Under the pieces are notes generated by a model. It was not told the origin of the DNA. It searched no databases and was given only the letters and a program-made list of their open reading frames with translations. DNA of 64,000 bases, from the NCBI GenBank assembly GCA_020161435.1, contig JAIUNV010000005.1, positions 223,325 through 287,324 of the forward strand. The letters run 5' to 3'. Each line of letters starts with the position of its first letter. Positions within the stretch are counted from its first letter, which is position 1. The position numbers and the translations under genes were made by a program. This DNA is from Bacteroidota bacterium (lineage in GTDB: Bacteria; Bacteroidota; Bacteroidia; Chitinophagales; Chitinophagaceae). Shown piece by piece: positions 62,486 through 64,000 of the stretch.

Positions 62486-63361
62486 TTACGTAGAACGAAT
62501 GTAAGTATCCAACAAGCCAATGCCAAGGAAAGTTGGCTGCAGTATCAACTGCACATCAAGCCACAGAAAGCGCAGTGGTGCTTTGGGTTGATGAAGCGCC
62601 CTGATACTCCACCACACAATGAGACACCAGTACAATAAATGCACCGCTATGAATAGAATGGATAATTGAAACTGGAATTGATACACCAGCAACAGCATGG
62701 CGCCAATACTGCCCAGGAGCAGTATGATGTTTTTCAGCGCTTCTAGACTCCACACTTGTAGCAACGAACGATTCATATACTCTTGATCGATAGCGGCATC
62801 GCGGTTGTCGAAAGGAATGGTAATCATAATGAGAAAGCAAACCCGAAACATTAATAGCAGCATCAATTCAGGAGTCCGTTCATCCCAACTTTTCAAATCG
62901 AAAAGGGTACAGAAAAAAGACCATACAAAAGCCAGCATGCATATCTTCCAGATGCCGTTGTTTTTCCAGCGTTTCATGCGTGTAAACGGCAGCACGGGAA
63001 AGCTGTACGCCAGCGACAAGAGTACAGTGATACCAACCACTTTCAATTGCGTAGTACTCAATTGTAATGGTAAGTAAACATGACTCACAGCTATTGCTGC
63101 AGCATTTAAAATCAGCAATGCCGGCCAATATTGCAACCAAAATTGCTGCCGGGGTGTGGGCTGCAATTGATGGCTAATGACCTTAGTGTAGAGGTCGTGG
63201 AGGTTGTAAAAAGTATAACAGGCTATTGCCGCCCAAACCAGCTGCTTGGCAATAATGTGTGCAGGATGCATTTGCAGTTGAACCTGCCACAATAAAGCAG
63301 CCGCAGCAATGGCAATGAGCACATTGCTGTAATAAAGAACGAAGATGCTTTTGCGCAGCAA
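62486..63361 (-). CDS. UbiA-like membrane protein
   Basis: A 291-residue polytopic protein with seven or eight hydrophobic spans. YNLHDLYTK is a weak form of the first UbiA motif (NxxxD) and FDNRDAAIDQEYMN resembles the second (DxRDxxxD). This is a divergent prenyltransferase-fold protein; activity is uncertain. The start is TTG (63361), two bases after the stop of the lipoprotein gene, and a later start would cut into the first membrane span. Confidence 0.6.
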   Translation of the reverse strand: MLRKSIFVLYYSNVLIAIAAAALLWQVQLQMHPAHIIAKQLVWAAIACYTFYNLHDLYTKVISHQLQPTPRQQFWLQYWPALLILNAAAIAVSHVYLPLQLSTTQLKVVGITVLLSLAYSFPVLPFTRMKRWKNNGIWKICMLAFVWSFFCTLFDLKSWDERTPELMLLLMFRVCFLIMITIPFDNRDAAIDQEYMNRSLLQVWSLEALKNIILLLGSIGAMLLLVYQFQFQLSILFIAVHLLYWCLIVWWSIRALHQPKAPLRFLWLDVQLILQPTFLGIGLLDTYIRST

Positions 63362-63362
63362 A

Positions 63363-63830
63363 TTAATTGCGGATGATTAGTGGTTTGTCGGTGCTGATGG
63401 TGTCACTCACGTTTTTGGCTTTGTCTTTAATCCAGAAATAATAGGTGGTAGTGTCGGGACGGCCGCAAGCCGGGCTGGGCATGGCTACAAAACCAGAAAC
63501 AAACTGACCATTCACAAAATTGATTTCAAATTCGCCTTTTGTATTTGCAGTAGCAGGAAAAGCGGGCACAGGATAGCCAAGGGTTCGATTGCTGGCATTA
63601 CAACCTTTGGCACTACTTCTTATAAAAATGCTATCGGTTAAATCGCCTTCTTTATCGGTAAATTCAAGTCGGAAAGTAATGAGTTGGCCACGGGCTACAT
63701 CGTAGCTGTCAGCCTTCAGAAATGTCAACTGCGGCTTACTGGTAAACTTGCCTTTTCCACAAGCATACAAAAGCGTTAGTACAGCAAATAATGCGCCTAC
63801 CGTTAAAAGTGATAATCTTTGATGCGACAT
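63363..63830 (-). CDS. Lipoprotein of unknown function
   Basis: A 155-residue protein from ATG 63830 (MSHQRLSLLTVGALFAVL), with lipobox LLYACGKG (Cys24). The mature part has RGQLITFRLEFTDKEGDLTD and TYYFWIKDKAKNVSDTISTD, like an Ig/cadherin-like beta domain. Function unknown. It is first of a minus-strand run with the UbiA-like gene. Confidence 0.65.
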   Translation of the reverse strand: MSHQRLSLLTVGALFAVLTLLYACGKGKFTSKPQLTFLKADSYDVARGQLITFRLEFTDKEGDLTDSIFIRSSAKGCNASNRTLGYPVPAFPATANTKGEFEINFVNGQFVSGFVAMPSPACGRPDTTTYYFWIKDKAKNVSDTISTDKPLIIRN

Positions 63831-63874
63831 AAACCAAATGTAATAATAAGTTGAATGTAGCTGCAGGCAGTTCA

Positions 63875-64000
63875 TTGCCCAAACATATTTTTAACGTAAC
63901 ACCAAACGATTTTGTTGCAACAGCCATGCTGGCATATCAGCATCAGCTGCAACACAATGCGGTATACCGGCAATATGTGCAAACCATCCACAGGTACAGC
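63875..64000 (+). CDS. Truncated CDS at the window edge, possibly LuxE-like
   Basis: The frame is open from 63833 to the end with no stop. No ATG precedes the conserved-looking stretch; a TTG at 63875 gives MPKHIFNVTPNDFVATAMLA then YQHQLQHNAVYRQYVQTIHR. The F-x3-A-x6-Q-x4-N-x-VY-x2-Y spacing resembles the N-terminus of acyl-protein synthetase (LuxE)-like enzymes. An ATG at 63926 would cut into this. Only about 42 codons are visible. Confidence 0.4.
   Translation, partial: MPKHIFNVTPNDFVATAMLAYQHQLQHNAVYRQYVQTIHRYS

Overview
The window comes from a chromosome of the phylum Bacteroidota, most likely family Chitinophagaceae. The reasons are: a T9SS-type C-terminal sorting domain on the 1804-residue protein; TonB-dependent receptors with N-terminal carboxypeptidase-regulatory domains; DUF4251-type lipoproteins; the cysteine-poor L36 form; promoter -7 boxes of the TAnnTTTG type; and few purine-rich Shine-Dalgarno sequences. 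No 16S rRNA gene is present, so genus and species cannot be named.

Layout. 1-2.6 kb: rplK-rplA-rplJ-rplL, closed by a strong terminator and NOT followed by rpoBC. 2.8-9.9 kb: a giant secreted multidomain double hydrolase and a polytopic membrane protein. 9.9-12 kb (minus): a Tat-signal PLP aminotransferase, a YfcE-like phosphoesterase and a Nudix hydrolase. 12.2-13.4 kb: homogentisate dioxygenase. 13.4-18.2 kb: a TetR-controlled tripartite efflux operon (TolC-like, EmrA-like, EmrB-like) with a clear palindromic operator. 18.3-21.7 kb: a peptidase/propeller/barrel outer-membrane protein and a DUF4251 lipoprotein. 21.8-25.8 kb: infA-rpmJ-rpsM-rpsK-rpsD-rpoA-rplQ, detached from the secY end of the spc operon. 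25.9-32 kb: CYTH protein, dnaG, two lipoproteins, tRNA-Gly(CCC), glnS. 32-39 kb: an Oar-like TonB-dependent receptor, ribBA, a secreted unknown, NhaD antiporter. 39.2-42 kb: a SoxB-like Tat-exported hydrolase next to a TsdA-like dihaem cytochrome, a probable thiosulfate-handling pair. 42-48.1 kb: KAS-III-like synthase, TcdA, an intergenic palindromic repeat, topoisomerase IV subunit B, a methyltransferase and a DUF1835-like protein. 48.1-53 kb: a complete AT-rich type III restriction-modification system lying between the DUF1835-like gene and topoisomerase IV subunit A. 53-64 kb: parC, a BtuF-like protein, accD, smpB, an unknown lipoprotein, an outer-membrane barrel protein, then a minus-strand block (M42 peptidase, UbiA-like protein, lipoprotein) and a truncated ORF at the edge.

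The points most worth following up are the SoxB-like/TsdA-like pair, the R-M island inside the topoisomerase IV neighbourhood, the broken ribosomal/RNA polymerase gene orders, the TetR operator and the two unusual multidomain surface proteins. No CRISPR array, insertion sequence, prophage or rRNA operon was seen. All product names rest on reading motifs by eye; no database search was possible.
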